From Brachionus plicatilis (lineage: Eukaryota; Rotifera; Eurotatoria; Ploima; Brachionidae): 64,000 bases of DNA. Position numbers and translations under genes: made by a program. Location: positions 886,457 through 950,456 of the forward strand of contig QEOQ01000573.1 of assembly GCA_010279815.1 (NCBI GenBank), written 5' to 3'. The notes below the pieces were generated by a model. The model was not told where the DNA came from and made no database searches. It worked only from the letters and a program-made list of their open reading frames with translations. Numbering within the stretch: position 1 is the stretch's first letter; each line of letters starts with the position of its first letter. Below are positions 37,450-49,239 of the stretch, one piece after another.

Positions 37450-38245
37450 ATGGCAAATACAACCAACACATTCTTTTTATTAATGGCAAATGGAAGCATT
37501 GAAAGTGCAGAAGTAATAACTTATTTGTTTTCGAATTTTTGCCAATTAAATGAAAATAATGTTGATAAATAAAGATTCCAGAGTATGACCAGGTATTCAT
37601 AAAATATTTTTTTGTCCACGGACAAGACTGGGACAAAATAGCAGGGCTAGAGGAGGGTTCAACTCAAATTGGTCACAAATCAATTGACGATCGGCAGACA
37701 ATAGCCTTTAATTTTCCGCTAGACATTACATTTAAAAGCACTTGTCCATTCGGATGTAAATTTATATTTAATTTTTGTTTTTTTTTTTAAATATTTTCCA
37801 AGGGCCCCAATTGGTAGTGAGTTGTTACGGGTCTGATTTTTTGGGCAGAGAAGTTATACGAGGCTATGGAGTTACTCATTTGCCAATATCGCCCGGTCAG
37901 CACAAAATTAAAATTCCCCTATTCGTGCCAGAATCAACATCTTTGTTGCAGAAATTTTTTGCATGGTCCCAAGGCCGACGACCTGAATACATAGATCCAA
38001 GAGTTCTTGCACATGGAGAAGGCCGTGAAGTAACAAGAGTGCGATCGCAAGGCTTCCTGAATCTTAGTTTTAACATAGTGACCAAAGATATGAAAAAAGT
38101 TGGGTATTTGACTCACAAAAATGATTCAAACACAAACATAGGCAATCAAATGATAGAGATGAATAATACTACCTTGGGAAATTTAACTCAAACTCTTGGT
38201 TTTAATCCGGAACAGAGTATGATCAGTCAAACGCCTCGTTTTTAA
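37450..38245 (+). CDS. B9D1: B9 domain-containing protein 1 (ciliary transition zone)
   Basis: Exons 37450-37512, 37575-37755 and 37803-38245 give about 228 residues. The start reads [21 protein letters not shown], aligning with the conserved B9D1 N-terminus (FLLMVNGQVESAQ in human). Exon 2 gives [23 protein letters not shown] and the split [14 protein letters not shown]. Exon 3 has VRGYG-like [35 protein letters not shown] and VRSQGF. B9D1 works with B9D2 and MKS1 in the MKS complex at the base of cilia, gating membrane-protein entry. The B9 domain is complete; a ~40-residue Asn/Thr-rich C-terminal tail is extra relative to human. The two introns are only 62 and 47 nt. AATAAA is at 38282-38287. 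Confidence 0.95.
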
Positions 38246-39089
38246 AAATATTTAATCTCTAATTTTAGAATTTTTTTTTGTAATAAATTTTATTGATATT
38301 AATCTTTAATTTTAATGCTAATATGTTACTTGTTTTAACTTTTTGTTTGAAAAATGTGCTAAAATGAACTTAATTATTTTCTTAGACTTAAATTCTATTT
38401 ATATTTTTTTAAATTGCTTACAGTAGTGATTTGATAATAGGATCCATGGTAAATTTACGTAATTTTACGCAAAAATATGATAATTTTCCTATTTTTTACG
38501 TAAAACAAGAATTGTAAAAATGATAAATTAACTGAATTTTACGTAAAAAGAAGTAAAATTACCAATTTTTACATTAAATTATGTAGAATCCAAAAATGCC
38601 AAAAAATTCTCAAATTTTGCTGTTTTTCATAAAATTTTGTTAAAAAATACGATTTTGACTTAAAATTTTTTTTTTAAATTCCAAAATTTTACAGATAAAT
38701 TTTGGTAATATATGGTAAAAAAGAATACAAATATAAAAGTTGTGACACAACTTTTTTGTTTATTTAAAATTCAAAAATTTCTTATTTTTCGTATTTTGTG
38801 ACCTATCAACTAGGATAATACGTAAATATTAAAGTTCTCTTATAATTTGAATAAAGCCTTTTAAATCAATAATGGATTCTGTAATGTATAGAGATTTATT
38901 AGCTAAATATTTATTCCCTTTTGGAGCAGGTAAATTTAACTTAGCTTTTAAGTTACATCAAAACAATGATACTTAACATAAGTCTAATTTACGACGAAAT
39001 TTTCTTTACCGTAACAATATTAATTGGATATATTATAAAAATTTAGTTTTAAAAATTATTCAACATGGAATTTTAAGGTTAAATAGCCT

Positions 39090-39235
39090 CCAAATTCACC
39101 AGATTTAAACCCCATAGAGATGGTATGGCATGAAATAAAAAATTTCATCATCGATAAAGAACCAAGAAATGAAGATGATGTTTTGAAATATTTTAACAAC
39201 TTAAATAAAGTAAAATTCCAAATCTTATATTATAA
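39090..39235 (+). pseudogene. Tc1/mariner transposase 3' remnant
   Basis: The frame reads NSPDLNPIEMVWHEIKNF followed by a lysine/aspartate-rich helix and NNLNK. This is the conserved block around the third catalytic acidic residue of Tc1-like transposases. Only this region is readable; the N-terminal part is eroded. Confidence 0.75.
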
Positions 39236-39496
39236 AGTATTATTAACATATTTATTAATGTTTTATAAAGGAAATTTAGATTTTTTTTCAAAAGGATAGT
39301 GATTGGTCAGGCTATAAATTGCATTAAAAAGAATTTCAATTAATAAAAGTGTTATGTGACAAATTTTATTGTTTTTTAGATTTTTTTCTTTTTTTACCAT
39401 ATTTTACCAAAATTTACCTGTAGAATTTTGGATTTTACAAATTTTTACGTCAAAGTCAAAATCATATTTTTTAACAAATTTTTATGAAAAACAGCA

Positions 39497-40378
39497 AAGA
39501 GGTTGTGCATATTTCTAGAAAAAATTTGCTCCAAATAAAAATAAGGAAAAAAAATTTTTTTCAAAATTTTAGTAATATTTCCTAGGAAAAGACTAAAAAA
39601 TTTAGTTTCTGGTAAATTTTTATATAATTTTATCAATATTCGATAACTTTAAAACTAGTGATGTTCACTTTAAGGCTCTATTTAATTTAGATAATACTTT
39701 TTTCCAGATTGATGATATGAATTTTAAAGAAATAATACAAACAAGAAAATTAAATCATATTGACACATGTTTTTACTGCTTAGAATAACATTTTTTTTAA
39801 GAATAAAATTAATTTAATTTAGAAAAAAAAAAATTTTGTTTAAATAAAATCCAAATTCAAAAATACCGTATGCTTACAGTTTCCCCTCAGTGAAAAAAAA
39901 TAGATATTATCTGTAAAAAAAAATATTGAGGGTTTAATTATTAGATATTTCTAAAGATTTATCATAAATGATTTGATCGAAATCATTGGGGCGCTATTAG
40001 ATATTATGATTTTATTAAAAATCATATTTTTCATCAAGAAAACATTATTTAAAAGAAAAATAGTTAGATAACTAATTAAAAATTTTCTTTTAATAGAATA
40101 CGTTGTATTGAACTAATTTTTTAAATTAGGTTCACAAAAAAAATCATTTTATACCTAGAATTTTTCTTTTTCAAATAATATCGTTAAAAATGGTGGTTAT
40201 ACCGTATAACCACCATTTTTAATTTTAAGGCTTAAAATCAAATACAATGAAGCGCCCTAAACCTAGTAAAAAAACGACCATATGTTGGTATTTCTGGCAT
40301 ATAGGGCTATCCAAATAGCACAAGTTTTTTTTTGCAGATAAAAAAATTTATGAACCAACTTTTCTGTTAGTGTGCACA
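39497..40378. mobile_element. Insertion nested in the right inverted repeat
   Basis: About 880 bp interrupts the right terminal repeat, whose two halves (39385-39496 and 40379-40545) match adjacent parts of the left repeat. The insert's ends resemble each other as inverted repeats: GGTTGTGCAT at the left and the complement of GATTGTGCAC at the right. No coding sequence is seen. It contains the hairpin at 40186-40220. Confidence 0.6.
40186..40220. repeat. 35-bp perfect hairpin
   Basis: Seventeen-base arms (AAAAATGGTGGTTATAC and its exact complement) around one central C. It lies inside the nested insertion. Such a structure may be the centre of a smaller palindromic element. Confidence 0.9.
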
Positions 40379-40545
40379 ATCTTTGAGATTTTGTTGGCAT
40401 TTTTGGATTCTACATAATTTAATGTAAAAATTGGTAATTATACTTCTTTTTACGTAATATTTAGTTAATTTACCATTTTTTACAATTCTTGTTTTACGTA
40501 AAAAATAGTAAAATTACCATGGATCCTATTATAAAATCACTACTG

Positions 40546-41618
40546 CAAATAAATCTTCTATCAAGCCTTTATATACAATCTTTTAATCTTGTTAATACAA
40601 GGAAGATAACGGTGTCTGAGGCGAAGCCTCGGTTTAGAGATGTGGGTCTTATTGAGGGAATAATTGCCATATTCTAAATTTTAATGAATCAATGAAAGGA
40701 TTGATGTCAATTTTTTGACAAGAAATTTTTTCTCAGCAAAATTTAAAAAAACTTATTTTTCATTAAAATTCTGAATTTTGATTTAAATTTAACCATATTG
40801 CTTTTCGAAAACAAAAATCACATTGTTCTAAATTTTCTCTAATGACTGTATTTTGTTCCAACTTAATAAAATCTAATAACTCGAATATGTATTGGATACA
40901 TTTTTACCAAAGAAATGAATATAGAGAATTTACCCTAAGCATAAACATTCGAAGATTTTTGAGAAAATTTGAAAGTAAATGTTTATGAGGGTAATTGGTA
41001 GGCCAAAAATTCTATGCAACTTTAAAAAAAATCGCACTTGCCTAGGGAATATAGATCTAAAGTTTTCACAGGATAACACCACTACTGTCTCCGCTAGACT
41101 CGAAGCCATTCATCGATATGGAGTTTAATACCTTAATTAGTATGATTTTTGCAAAAAATAAAAGACTCATTTAAAATTAAAAAAGAATTTAATTATAAAA
41201 TTATTTTTTTGTTATTTTTTATTCTTCACCCCTTATCAATTATTTTATCACTTTATCTTGCTGCATCTATTGGCATTTGAGATAACTCTTGCAATTGACT
41301 ACTAAAAAATGACAATTAATTGTCAAACAAACTTTTCCTTTGATTTTCCATTGCAATTAAATTTGATATTTTACCAAACAGTTAAATATGAAAAAATAAC
41401 TTTTAAAAAATATTTAAAAACAAAATATTTTTAAAAGAATAAATTTCACTTTAAATTTGGCATTTTTGGCTCAGAAAAGCGTGCAAAACTTAATCTTAGT
41501 AGTTGAGAGTGATCAAATTTTAAAAATTTTTAAATTATGATATCAAATAGAATTTTATATATATATATAGAAAAAATTGAAATAGCTTTTATCTTTTATT
41601 TAACCGAATTTTTTTATT
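40546..41618. other. Intergenic upstream of ACSF2
   Basis: No gene recognised. A short patch near 41040-41130 is less AT-rich. A TA dinucleotide run at 41555-41570 lies about 50 bp before the ACSF2 start codon. Confidence 0.4.
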
Positions 41619-44434
41619 ATGCTAATTTTGACGTGTTTAAAAAAGGTCCTAAGACCCGATCCTAGAGTACAAATTCTGGCTCTTCGAAACCTTGGAACAA
41701 GTCCGGTTTTGAGAAATGATGCAAAAGACTCGTTAAAAGTCGTAACCAATCTGAAAACCAGCTATGCTTCCAGCACTTCAGACTTTAATTTGGTTCCGCA
41801 CACGATCAGAGATTTAATCGACATCCAAGCTGAACAAGCGCCTGATAAAATGGTTTTTGGTTTTCCACATCAATCAGTGAATCTGACTTTTGGAGAATTA
41901 AAGCAACGAGTTGATGCTTTTGCAAGTAATTTGATTGATACAGGTCTTCAAAAGGGCGATCGCATCGCTTTTGCGTTGCCAAATTGCTACGAATTAGCAG
42001 TAGCTTACATGGCATCCGCAAAACTGGGTCTAATTTCAGTTCTTTTGAACCCGGCCTACCAATTGACCGAGTTCGAGTATATGCTTAAAAAATCAGGAAC
42101 AAAAGCTCTAGTAATCTATGATTCATTCAAACATCTGAATCACATGAACCTAATTCGAACGCTTTGTCCAGAACTAGATTCTAGTCTACCTGGTCAGCTG
42201 AACTCAAAAAATTTACCCTTACTGAAGCATGTGATCGTACTAAACAGTCCATTAAATCCAACCAAGCAGACTTATAAAGGAACATGGCCTTATGAAAAGT
42301 TTGTTCAACCCAAATCTACTATCGCGAATTTTCAACTGCCTTACATCGACATTGATGATCCCAATTTGATTTTGTTCACAGTAAGCTAATTTAAAAAATA
42401 AATTGATGAAATTTAAAATTTTTCATTTAATTTAGAGTGGAACAACAGGTAAATCGCTTTTAAATAGTTAATTAAATAAATTTAGATATTTTTTTTTATT
42501 TTAAGGAAAACCTAAAGGTAAATATAAAATTTAGAAAAAATTTTTTTGCAGATTTATTTTTTAAAGGAGCATTGATGACAAATAGTAGTCTTTTGAACTC
42601 GGCCTATTTGTCAACACTAGTCGCTGGAAATCCGGACGGATTAAAAATGATATGCAATCCAGTGCCATTTTTTCACATCTATGGTTTTTCAAGTGGTTTT
42701 CTAATTCCTCTCTTGATGCAATCTTCAATTGTCTTTCCGTTTTATTTTCCTGAGACAGTGACAACAATGAAAGCTATCCAGGGATATAAATGCGTGACTC
42801 TACGAGGAACCCCAACTCAATTTTTTGACTTATTGCATCATCCTGAGCGCAAAAACTACGATCTCTCGAGTCTGGATACGGTTATATTTGGAGGGTCAAC
42901 AGTTCCTCCAGAATTGTTAAAAAAAATGCATGAAAATTTTAAGCTAAAAATGATAGTGGTTGGTTACGGTAGGCCGAATATTAAAAATTAAAATTGAGTT
43001 AAAATAGGAAATTTTATTCTAAAAATTTATTATTTTGAAAAGCTGAATTACTCACTCACAATAAGTTTCAGCTAATATTCTGTAAATTTATTGCGCAATT
43101 AGTAGGCCTGGTTGACCAGTTTGAATTATAGAACGGTTTCATATTGAATGATAATTGTAAATTAAATATTAAAAATCATGGTTTTTTATTTAATACATTT
43201 TAAGAGCTTTATTATATCACTAATTATTAAATTTAATTAAAATAAAATGTTGAGAATATAGAACTAATAATTTGTTTATCGATAAAGCTAAATGAAAAAA
43301 AAAAGCTTTAATTATAATTCAGCGTTTTTATTTAATTTAATTTAATTTAGGTGATAAAAAAAATTTTTAATCTTTTTCTTCTAGTTTTTTGCTTTAATAG
43401 AAATAACTACGAAAAAATAATTTTTTTTCTCAATTCAAATTATCTGCAGTGAGAGTACAGTTAGAATTAGGTAATCGAAAAAAAAAAATTTAAATTTAAC
43501 TTGAATTTTAAATTTACAAATTGCTTAAGACTTTTCTTTTTATTTACTCAAAAATTCAAATGAAAAAAAAAATCAATAAGAGAAAAAAAATCAATAAAAA
43601 CTGGAGTTTAAAACCGGCTCTTACCAAAACAGTTTTCAAACTGGTTTTACGGAACCGTTCTACCAGGCCTAGAAATTAGTTTAACTAAAAATTTTTGATA
43701 AGAAAAATTTTTAAAATAAAAATTATAAAGAATAAATTGATAATAGACTCAATTTTGCCCTGAAAATTAAATCAAGTAAATATTTTACCCAAGGAATGAC
43801 TGAGACAAGTTTTTGTCATTCATTGACAAATTATTTTGATCAAAATCGATCATTTAAAAAAGCCTTCGAGTCAATTGGAAGACCATTGCCATTCACTGAG
43901 ACAAAAATAGTAGATATTAATACACGAGAAATAGTTCCACTTGACACTGATGGCGAACTTGTGATCAAAGGTCCTCACATTTTCCGTGAGTACTGGGACG
44001 AGAAGGAAAAAACTGCCGAAACTTTTGAAAATGGATGGCTTAAAACCGGAGATATTTGCTCAATGGACCAAGAAGGATATTTATATTTCAAGAGCCGAAA
44101 TAAAGAAGTCATAATAAGAGGAGGTGCAAATTTGTATCCAGCAGAAATTGAGACATTTTTGAGAACGCATGAAAAAATTCTAGACACTCAAGTTTTCGGA
44201 GTTCCTGATGAGCGGATGGGCGAAGAAATTTGCGCATGGATAAAGCTAAAACCAAATGTTCAAATGGACAGTGAAGAAGTTATAATGTTTTGTAAAGGAA
44301 AAATATCACAATTTAAAATACCAAAATATATTAAGTTTGTGGACAAATTTCCAATTAATGCAAATAACAAGATATTGAAAATAGAAATGCGTAAGCAAGC
44401 GATCGCTGAATACAACCTAGATAAATTAATTTGA
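41619..44434 (+). CDS. ACSF2: Medium-chain acyl-CoA ligase ACSF2-like, 5 exons including two microexons
   Basis: Exons 41619-42380, 42436-42448 (13 nt), 42506-42517 (12 nt), 42567-42968 and 43794-44434 join to about 609 residues, close to human ACSF2 (615). The family forms acyl-CoA from medium-chain fatty acid, ATP and CoA through an acyl-adenylate, probably in mitochondria; the N-terminus is basic and Ser/Leu-rich like a targeting peptide. Recognised blocks: LNPAYQLTEFEYMLKKSG, the ATP-binding motif SGTTGKPKG (built from exons 2-4), GYGMTET (split between exons 4 and 5), WLKTGDI, the hinge RNKEVIIRGGANLYPAEIE, MGEEICAWIKL, and the C-terminal catalytic lysine region NNKILKIEMR. All motifs look intact. 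Intron 4 holds a hAT MITE. AATAAA is at 44453-44458. A related acyl-CoA synthetase subfamily is possible but ACSF2 fits best. Confidence 0.9.
43095..43679. mobile_element. hAT-like MITE in intron 4 of ACSF2
   Basis: Ends TAGGCCTGGT (43103) and the complement ACCAGGCCTA (to 43671) are flanked by 8-bp near-duplicates GCAATTAG (43095-43102) and GAAATTAG (43672-43679). Sub-terminal repeats AACGGTT and CCAGTTTGAA recur at both ends in different order. The interior is non-coding. Confidence 0.7.
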
Positions 44435-44589
44435 TTTTAATTTTATAAATTAAATAAATATTTAGTCAAAATTTAAAATTTTTCCATTAAAATATTAAAA
44501 TTTTATTGAATTAAATTTTAATTAATGCAACTTTCTGCGTTATCAAATGTTATTTAAATGAACTTGAAAAATTTAATTTTTGATATTAT

Positions 44590-44812
44590 TCTCACATTTG
44601 GATGAATAGAGCCCTTCAATGGATACCTCAAGGGCGACGTAAGGTAGGACCACCAGCAGTAACATGGAGATGAACAATCACGAAAAAGATCATCGAAATG
44701 GGAATGACATGGGAAGAAGCAAGGGTAAAGGCAAAAGATCAACTTAAGTGGAAATAAAAAGTAATGAAATGACCCTATGCTCAACAAGAAATGAATAAGG
44801 AAAAAAAAATTG
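44590..44812 (+). pseudogene. LINE reverse transcriptase C-terminal fragment
   Basis: The frame reads HIWMNRALQWIPQGRRKVG, PPAVTW, then KKIIEMGMTWEEARVKAKDQ and LKWK. This is the terminal block found in several LINE clades (W-x-P-x-GRR..GRP..TWRR....TW.EA...A.DR..WR). Internal stops show decay. It is GC-richer than its surroundings. Confidence 0.75.
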
Positions 44813-45228
44813 GATGAATACTGTTGAAAAAAGGTTTTAATCGTAATTTTAGGTTAATTTTAGTAAATAAATTTTAATTTAAGCAATATTACTAACATTT
44901 TTTGAAAAAATTAAGGTTATATCTTTAATTTTCAAAAATTTTAACAATAGAAGTAAGAAGAAAACCTGGTAGAAGAAGATATTTTAAGCATCAATTTTGG
45001 TTAATTATTTTAATAAGTATTTAAAAATAATATATAAAATTAATTAAATCTGATTTTTTATAAATTAATTCAAATTTTTAAACTATTTTTTGAAAATTAA
45101 GTTGTTTTATTTCAACAAATAAAATTGGTTTTGTGAGAAAAAATTAATTTTTTTCCCTCAATTTTGATTTTCAATTTCAATTTTGTTGCGCTTTGTAGCA
45201 GTATTTTTTTTTAGTATATATTATTAAC

Positions 45229-45510
45229 TTCAATTTTAATTCATCAAAAAAGAAAAGAATTTTTTTCTAACGGGTGTTCAAAAAATCCTGGTGCTTTTTT
45301 TAATTGAAAAAAAAAAAAATATGTTGTGGTTGACCAGTCTCCATAAAATTTTACACATGGGTACTTTGGGCTGTCTTGTGAATACTGTAAAATTTTATGG
45401 AGACCGGTCAACCACAACATATATTTTTTTTTCAGTTAAAAAAAACACCGAGATTTTTTGAACACCCGTTAGAAAAAAACTCTTTACTTTTTTGATGAAT
45501 TAAAGATTAA
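45229..45510. mobile_element. Near-perfect palindromic MITE
   Basis: Arms of about 130 bp fold around a centre near 45367. Mariner-like ends ACGGGTGTTCAAAAAATC lie at about 45271 and, in complement, end at about 45470, each next to a TA. The symmetry continues beyond these ends into AT-rich flanks (AATTCATCAAAAAAG on the left and its complement on the right). Either a second element or a duplicated flank is therefore included. No coding capacity. Confidence 0.75.
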
Positions 45511-46116
45511 CAATTTATGTTTATAAAGTTTAGTCATTTATTTTTAAAAAATTGATTAAGGTATTTGCTCGAATTTAACGACATGTCGTAAAATTATGTA
45601 GATACCTACATGTCTTTAAATAATCTTTTTAATGTTATAAGACCCTGTCGTTAATTCTGAATGCCCAGATATAACAACATGTTATTATAATCGAGCAATT
45701 ACGTTAATAATACTTTTTTTTAACTCAAAAACTAAAAATTTTGATTTGAAATTTACATTTGATGAACTTCAATTGGCCAACATTTTTTAATTCCATTGCA
45801 GTTTTTTCACCGACAAAAAAATAAAGTTTGATTTAATTTTTTTGGAAATTTAAAAATATTTAAAAAAATAATTTTTTAATATGTAACATTTTAAAAAAAT
45901 TTAGACAACAAGTCATGTAAATTTTTTTAATTTTTTGATATTAAGTTTACATCGGCAAATATGGCATGGAAAATATTTTTTTTAATTCAAATTTTTTATT
46001 TTAATCTATTGTTTATTTATGTAAACTAAGTTAAATTAATATTAGTATAAATATTTTAATTTACATCATTTTCAATTTTTAAACAAAAATTTAGATTAAA
46101 AAAAATTTATTTAGAA

Positions 46117-47568
46117 ATGTCAGAAATTAAAATTCAAATAGAAGAAAAAAAGAGCTTAAATGAAAAAATTTCTATAATAGGAACCAGTGATTTTGGAATA
46201 TCAATTGGTAAAAGACTTTTACACTTCGGATTTGATGTAATTTATGGTAGTTGTGATCCAAATTTGAAATACCTAAAAAAATGCTTCGAGGAAAAATTCA
46301 CCATGAATCGGTTAAGTGTCACAACTATATCGGACGCTTTGCATCAGGCTGACAGTATAGTATTTCTAGCTGTTTCATCAGATTTTTATGAAAATTTAGC
46401 TGACCAAATTGTGGAAAGTCTCAGTAGAAAACATAAAACTAAAAATTCAACAATTTTAATTGACGCTTCTAATTTACATGATTCATCACATGGAAAGACT
46501 TTAAGTTTTTCAAATGCAGAAAAACTCGAATCATTAATTCAAAAGCAAATCATTGACAGTAAATTAGACCACCAAGTAAATGTCATCAAGGCATTTAATT
46601 TATTAAATTCTAATTCAATGCGTCAATATATAGAAAATGTAATTAAGAGTGTTCCAACAACTGTGCCAATTGCTGGAAATGACACTTTATCCAAACAAAA
46701 AGTCAAAGATTTATGTGCAAAATTGGGCTTCAGTTCATATGATATTGGTTCACTCGAATCAGCACTAAAATTAGAATTAGCTAACATACTTACTTTTGAA
46801 CATTGGAAACAACCAACATTGATATGTATTTTTTATTTTCTAATTAATTTCTTATGGATGTTTTTAAGTGATTATTCATTTTCTAAAAAAGGAACTAACT
46901 TTAAAGTTTCACTAACGAGTTTAATAACCAAATCAAGTGGCTTTACAGCTCTTTATTTACTCTCATTTATTTATTTTGGACCAGTGGTTGCTTCAATTTA
47001 TCAAATAAAAAATGGAGTTGGGTACCAAAAAATTCCCAAATGGCTCGAGCGATTTTTTAAAAGAAAAAAACAATTCGCATTGTGGGGATTTGTTTTTGCA
47101 ACAGTTCATGCAATGCTGTCAATGGTGATTTTAAATGCCAATTAATTTGGTAGTTGGTTCGAAAAATCAGATGAAAAATCTGGGAAAATGACTCTAAATG
47201 GAGAATTAAGCACCATAAGCGGTGTTTTAGCTTATTTATTGCTCGTTTTGGTAGCTTCGTCAAGCATAAACTCAATAGAAGATAGTCTTAACAAAAGTGA
47301 ATGGAATTTCGTTGATATAAAGATTGGCTTAAGTTGTCTATTAATCGGAGTACTTCACAATTTTTCAATGGTCTACGGACAGCTAGATTTGATTAAAGAA
47401 CTCACCCTAAATATTTTAATGACAAAATTTGTGGCTATTTTATTTCCATTTACTGTAATCATGTTGAGAATTTCGCTAAATTATGGTCCCTTGAAAAGAA
47501 AGATTGAAAAGGTAAAAAATGGTGAAATAATTAACAAAAAAATGAAAAATGATAAAATTAATGTTTAG
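46117..47568 (+). pseudogene. STEAP-like metalloreductase gene with one in-frame stop
   Basis: A single frame of 483 codons, broken only by TAA at 47143-47145 (codon 343). Residues 17-30 give the NADP/F420-oxidoreductase fold start (ISIIGTSDFGISIGKRLL) followed by GSCDP. The C-terminal half has about six membrane helices. Both expected haem-ligand helices are present: RKKQFALWGFVFATVHAM just before the stop, and LSCLLIGVLHNFSMVYG after it. STEAP proteins reduce Fe3+ and Cu2+ using NADPH, flavin and one haem. The rest of the frame is open at about the usual family length, so the stop is recent, a sequencing error, or read through. If terminated at 343, the product lacks the second haem histidine. 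A 3' fragment of the gene is duplicated in inverse orientation at 53462-53865. Confidence 0.75.
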
Positions 47569-48570
47569 TAGTAAATTAAACGATAGTGATTAGTAGTTTT
47601 TAAAAAAATTAGATTTAATAAAAATTATAAAAACATTTAATTTTATATTGAAACTAATAATATCCAGTAGGATATCAAACTGATTGAGAGTAAAAATCTT
47701 AAAAAATAGTTAAATAAAATATTAATTTTTGGATAATTTGAATTATATTATTTAAGTATAGCAAAAAAATTTTTTTTATGTCCAAAATTACAAGTAAAAA
47801 TTTGCTAAGATTTTTTTCAAATTTTTTAAATGCAGTTTCCAAACGTTAGAAAAGTGTGTTATTTAGACTTGGAAAAGAGTAATATTTATTTTTTCAGTTT
47901 TAAAATTTTTTTTGAGAGTCCAGAACAGTGATTTAGGGGTGTTATTAAGTAAGTGTATTTGTTAGACTTTAAAGGTGTGCTGAAACGATTTTTGAGTGTG
48001 TTAGAAGAAATATCCCTTTGTTCAATACAAAAAAAATCAGGATTAAGAAATATTTTAGAAAATTTAATCAAAACCAAAATATTTAGAATATTTTTGATTT
48101 TAGAACTATTCATAAAATTTTTAAATTCTAAATATTATATTTGATTCTTTTACTTTGATAAAAGATGTTAATTTCAAATTTAAAAATGTTAATAAAAAAT
48201 ATCACTTTCAAAAATTGAAATTAACTGCATAAATTAATTATTGACTAAATGAATAATCATTCAACGATCATGATCAATGCTCCTATAAAGGGGCTTTTGA
48301 ATTTAAAATTGAAAAGAAAACACTTCCGAAAGGGAGGATCGTATTTACGGCTATCATGTTATTAGTGTTGAACATATTTAAATAAAATTTTATAAGAGAT
48401 CAATTAAAATAAATAATTAAATGAAACATTTAAATTTAAATAAAACAAATTTATTAAAAAATATTAAACTCCCTTAAATTTTAAAATTTTAAACTTCAAG
48501 TATTTCTAAATAAAATTCTCTAATCAAAAAGATTTTTGTAAATAAGATTAATCATATTGAGAATATCAAA
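47340..48570. repeat. Left partner of a rearranged inverted duplication
   Basis: Three blocks recur in reverse complement between 53462 and 54745: A, 47340-47745 (STEAP 3' end and flank), B, about 47760-48370, and C, about 48460-48570. Matches are near-identical for A and somewhat diverged for B and C. In the partner, read on the reverse strand, the order is B-C-A rather than A-B-C. Confidence 0.75.
48268..48375 (-). repeat. Decayed tRNA-headed repeat unit
   Basis: On the minus strand it reads a damaged 3' half of the tRNA-Ile-like head (CTAATAACATGATAG, then TACGATCCTCCC), followed by the conserved tail motif AGCCCCTTTATAGGAGC. It is homologous to the intact units at 48631, 53149, 61194 and 62178. 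The matching decayed copy in the inverted partner is at 54371-54475. Confidence 0.65.
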
Positions 48571-48630
48571 CTTAAAGAAAAGTAAAAAAAAATATAAATT
48601 TTTGAATAATTTGAATTAGCTATTTCTGAA

Positions 48631-48704
48631 GCCCGGCTAGCTCAGTTGGTTAGAGCGTCGTGCTAATAACGCGAAGGTCGTGAGTTCGATCCTCCCGTTG
48701 GGCA
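48631..48704 (+). tRNA. tRNA-Ile(AAU)-like gene, copy 1
   Basis: 74 nt folding as a cloverleaf: acceptor stem GCCCGGC/GTTGGGC (two G-T pairs), D stem GCTC/GAGC, anticodon stem TCGTG/CGCGA around loop CTAATAA (anticodon AAT at 48665-48667), T loop TTCGATC. A-box- and B-box-type internal promoter sequences (TAGCTCAGTTGG, GTTCGATCC) are present and a T run follows at once (AAATTTTTT). The T stem GTGAG/CTCCC has one T-C mismatch, shared by all four copies. It heads a repeat unit reaching about 48800, so it may be a SINE head rather than a working tRNA gene. Confidence 0.75.
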
Positions 48705-48960
48705 AATTTTTTGAAATTATTTCATTTAAAAATTTTTATTTTTCAACCAAACTGGTTGATTTGGATTAAGCCCCTTGATATGAGCTGACCATTGTTTGCC
48801 CATTTAAAATATTTTGTATTTTTGCGTAACTTGTGAATCACTGATTTTTTATTTATTTTTTTAATTCAAATTAAGGCAGAGTTCTTTTTTAATATTTTTT
48901 TAATTAAAAAATTCAAAAAATTAAAGTTCTTTTAAATTAACTCGTTTTGGTTTTGTTTAT
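48705..48960 (+). repeat. Tail of tRNA-headed unit plus downstream repeated flank
   Basis: 48705-48800 is the unit tail (GAAATTATTTCATTT, CAACCAAACTGGTTG, AAGCCCCTTGATATGAGCTG). From about 48772 the sequence also matches 63820-64000 in direct orientation for about 180 bp (shared ATTTTTGCGTAAC and AATCACTGAT). So two repeat types overlap here. Confidence 0.6.
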
Positions 48961-49239
48961 TGTTGAGAAAAGATGAAAAAATTCAACAAAACGAAAAGCC
49001 ATCTTTAATGCCTGCATTCTTTAAATATTTGAATTTTTCTGAATTTTTAAATTTTTATGGTAATGAAAAAAATTCAAACTCGATTCCATTCTAAATAGCA
49101 TAAATATATATAATGACTAAGTATTAAAAATAATAAGGACCAACAATGATTAGTATAGTGGGCACTTGCCTGTTGTATTTAATAATAATAATAAAAAAAA
49201 AATGCGTTATTTTTTTTATTTTAATTAACGTTTTGCTGC

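Larger units (their letters stand above)
38421..40545 (-). mobile_element. Degenerate Tc1/mariner element with long inverted repeats
   Basis: Left end CAGTAGTGATTTGATAATAG (38421) and right end complement CAGTAGTGATTTTATAATAG (to 40545) extend as about 300-bp inverted repeats rich in TTTTACGTAAAA-like motifs. TA lies at the left flank; the right flank is CA, so one target base has mutated. The right repeat is split by a nested insertion (about 39497-40378). The interior has a decayed transposase remnant read on the plus strand. It starts 175 bp after the B9D1 stop. Confidence 0.8.

Noticed and set aside
47886..48144. Overlapping frames on both strands
   Set aside because: Low-complexity Lys/Leu/Phe sequence within a duplicated repeat block.
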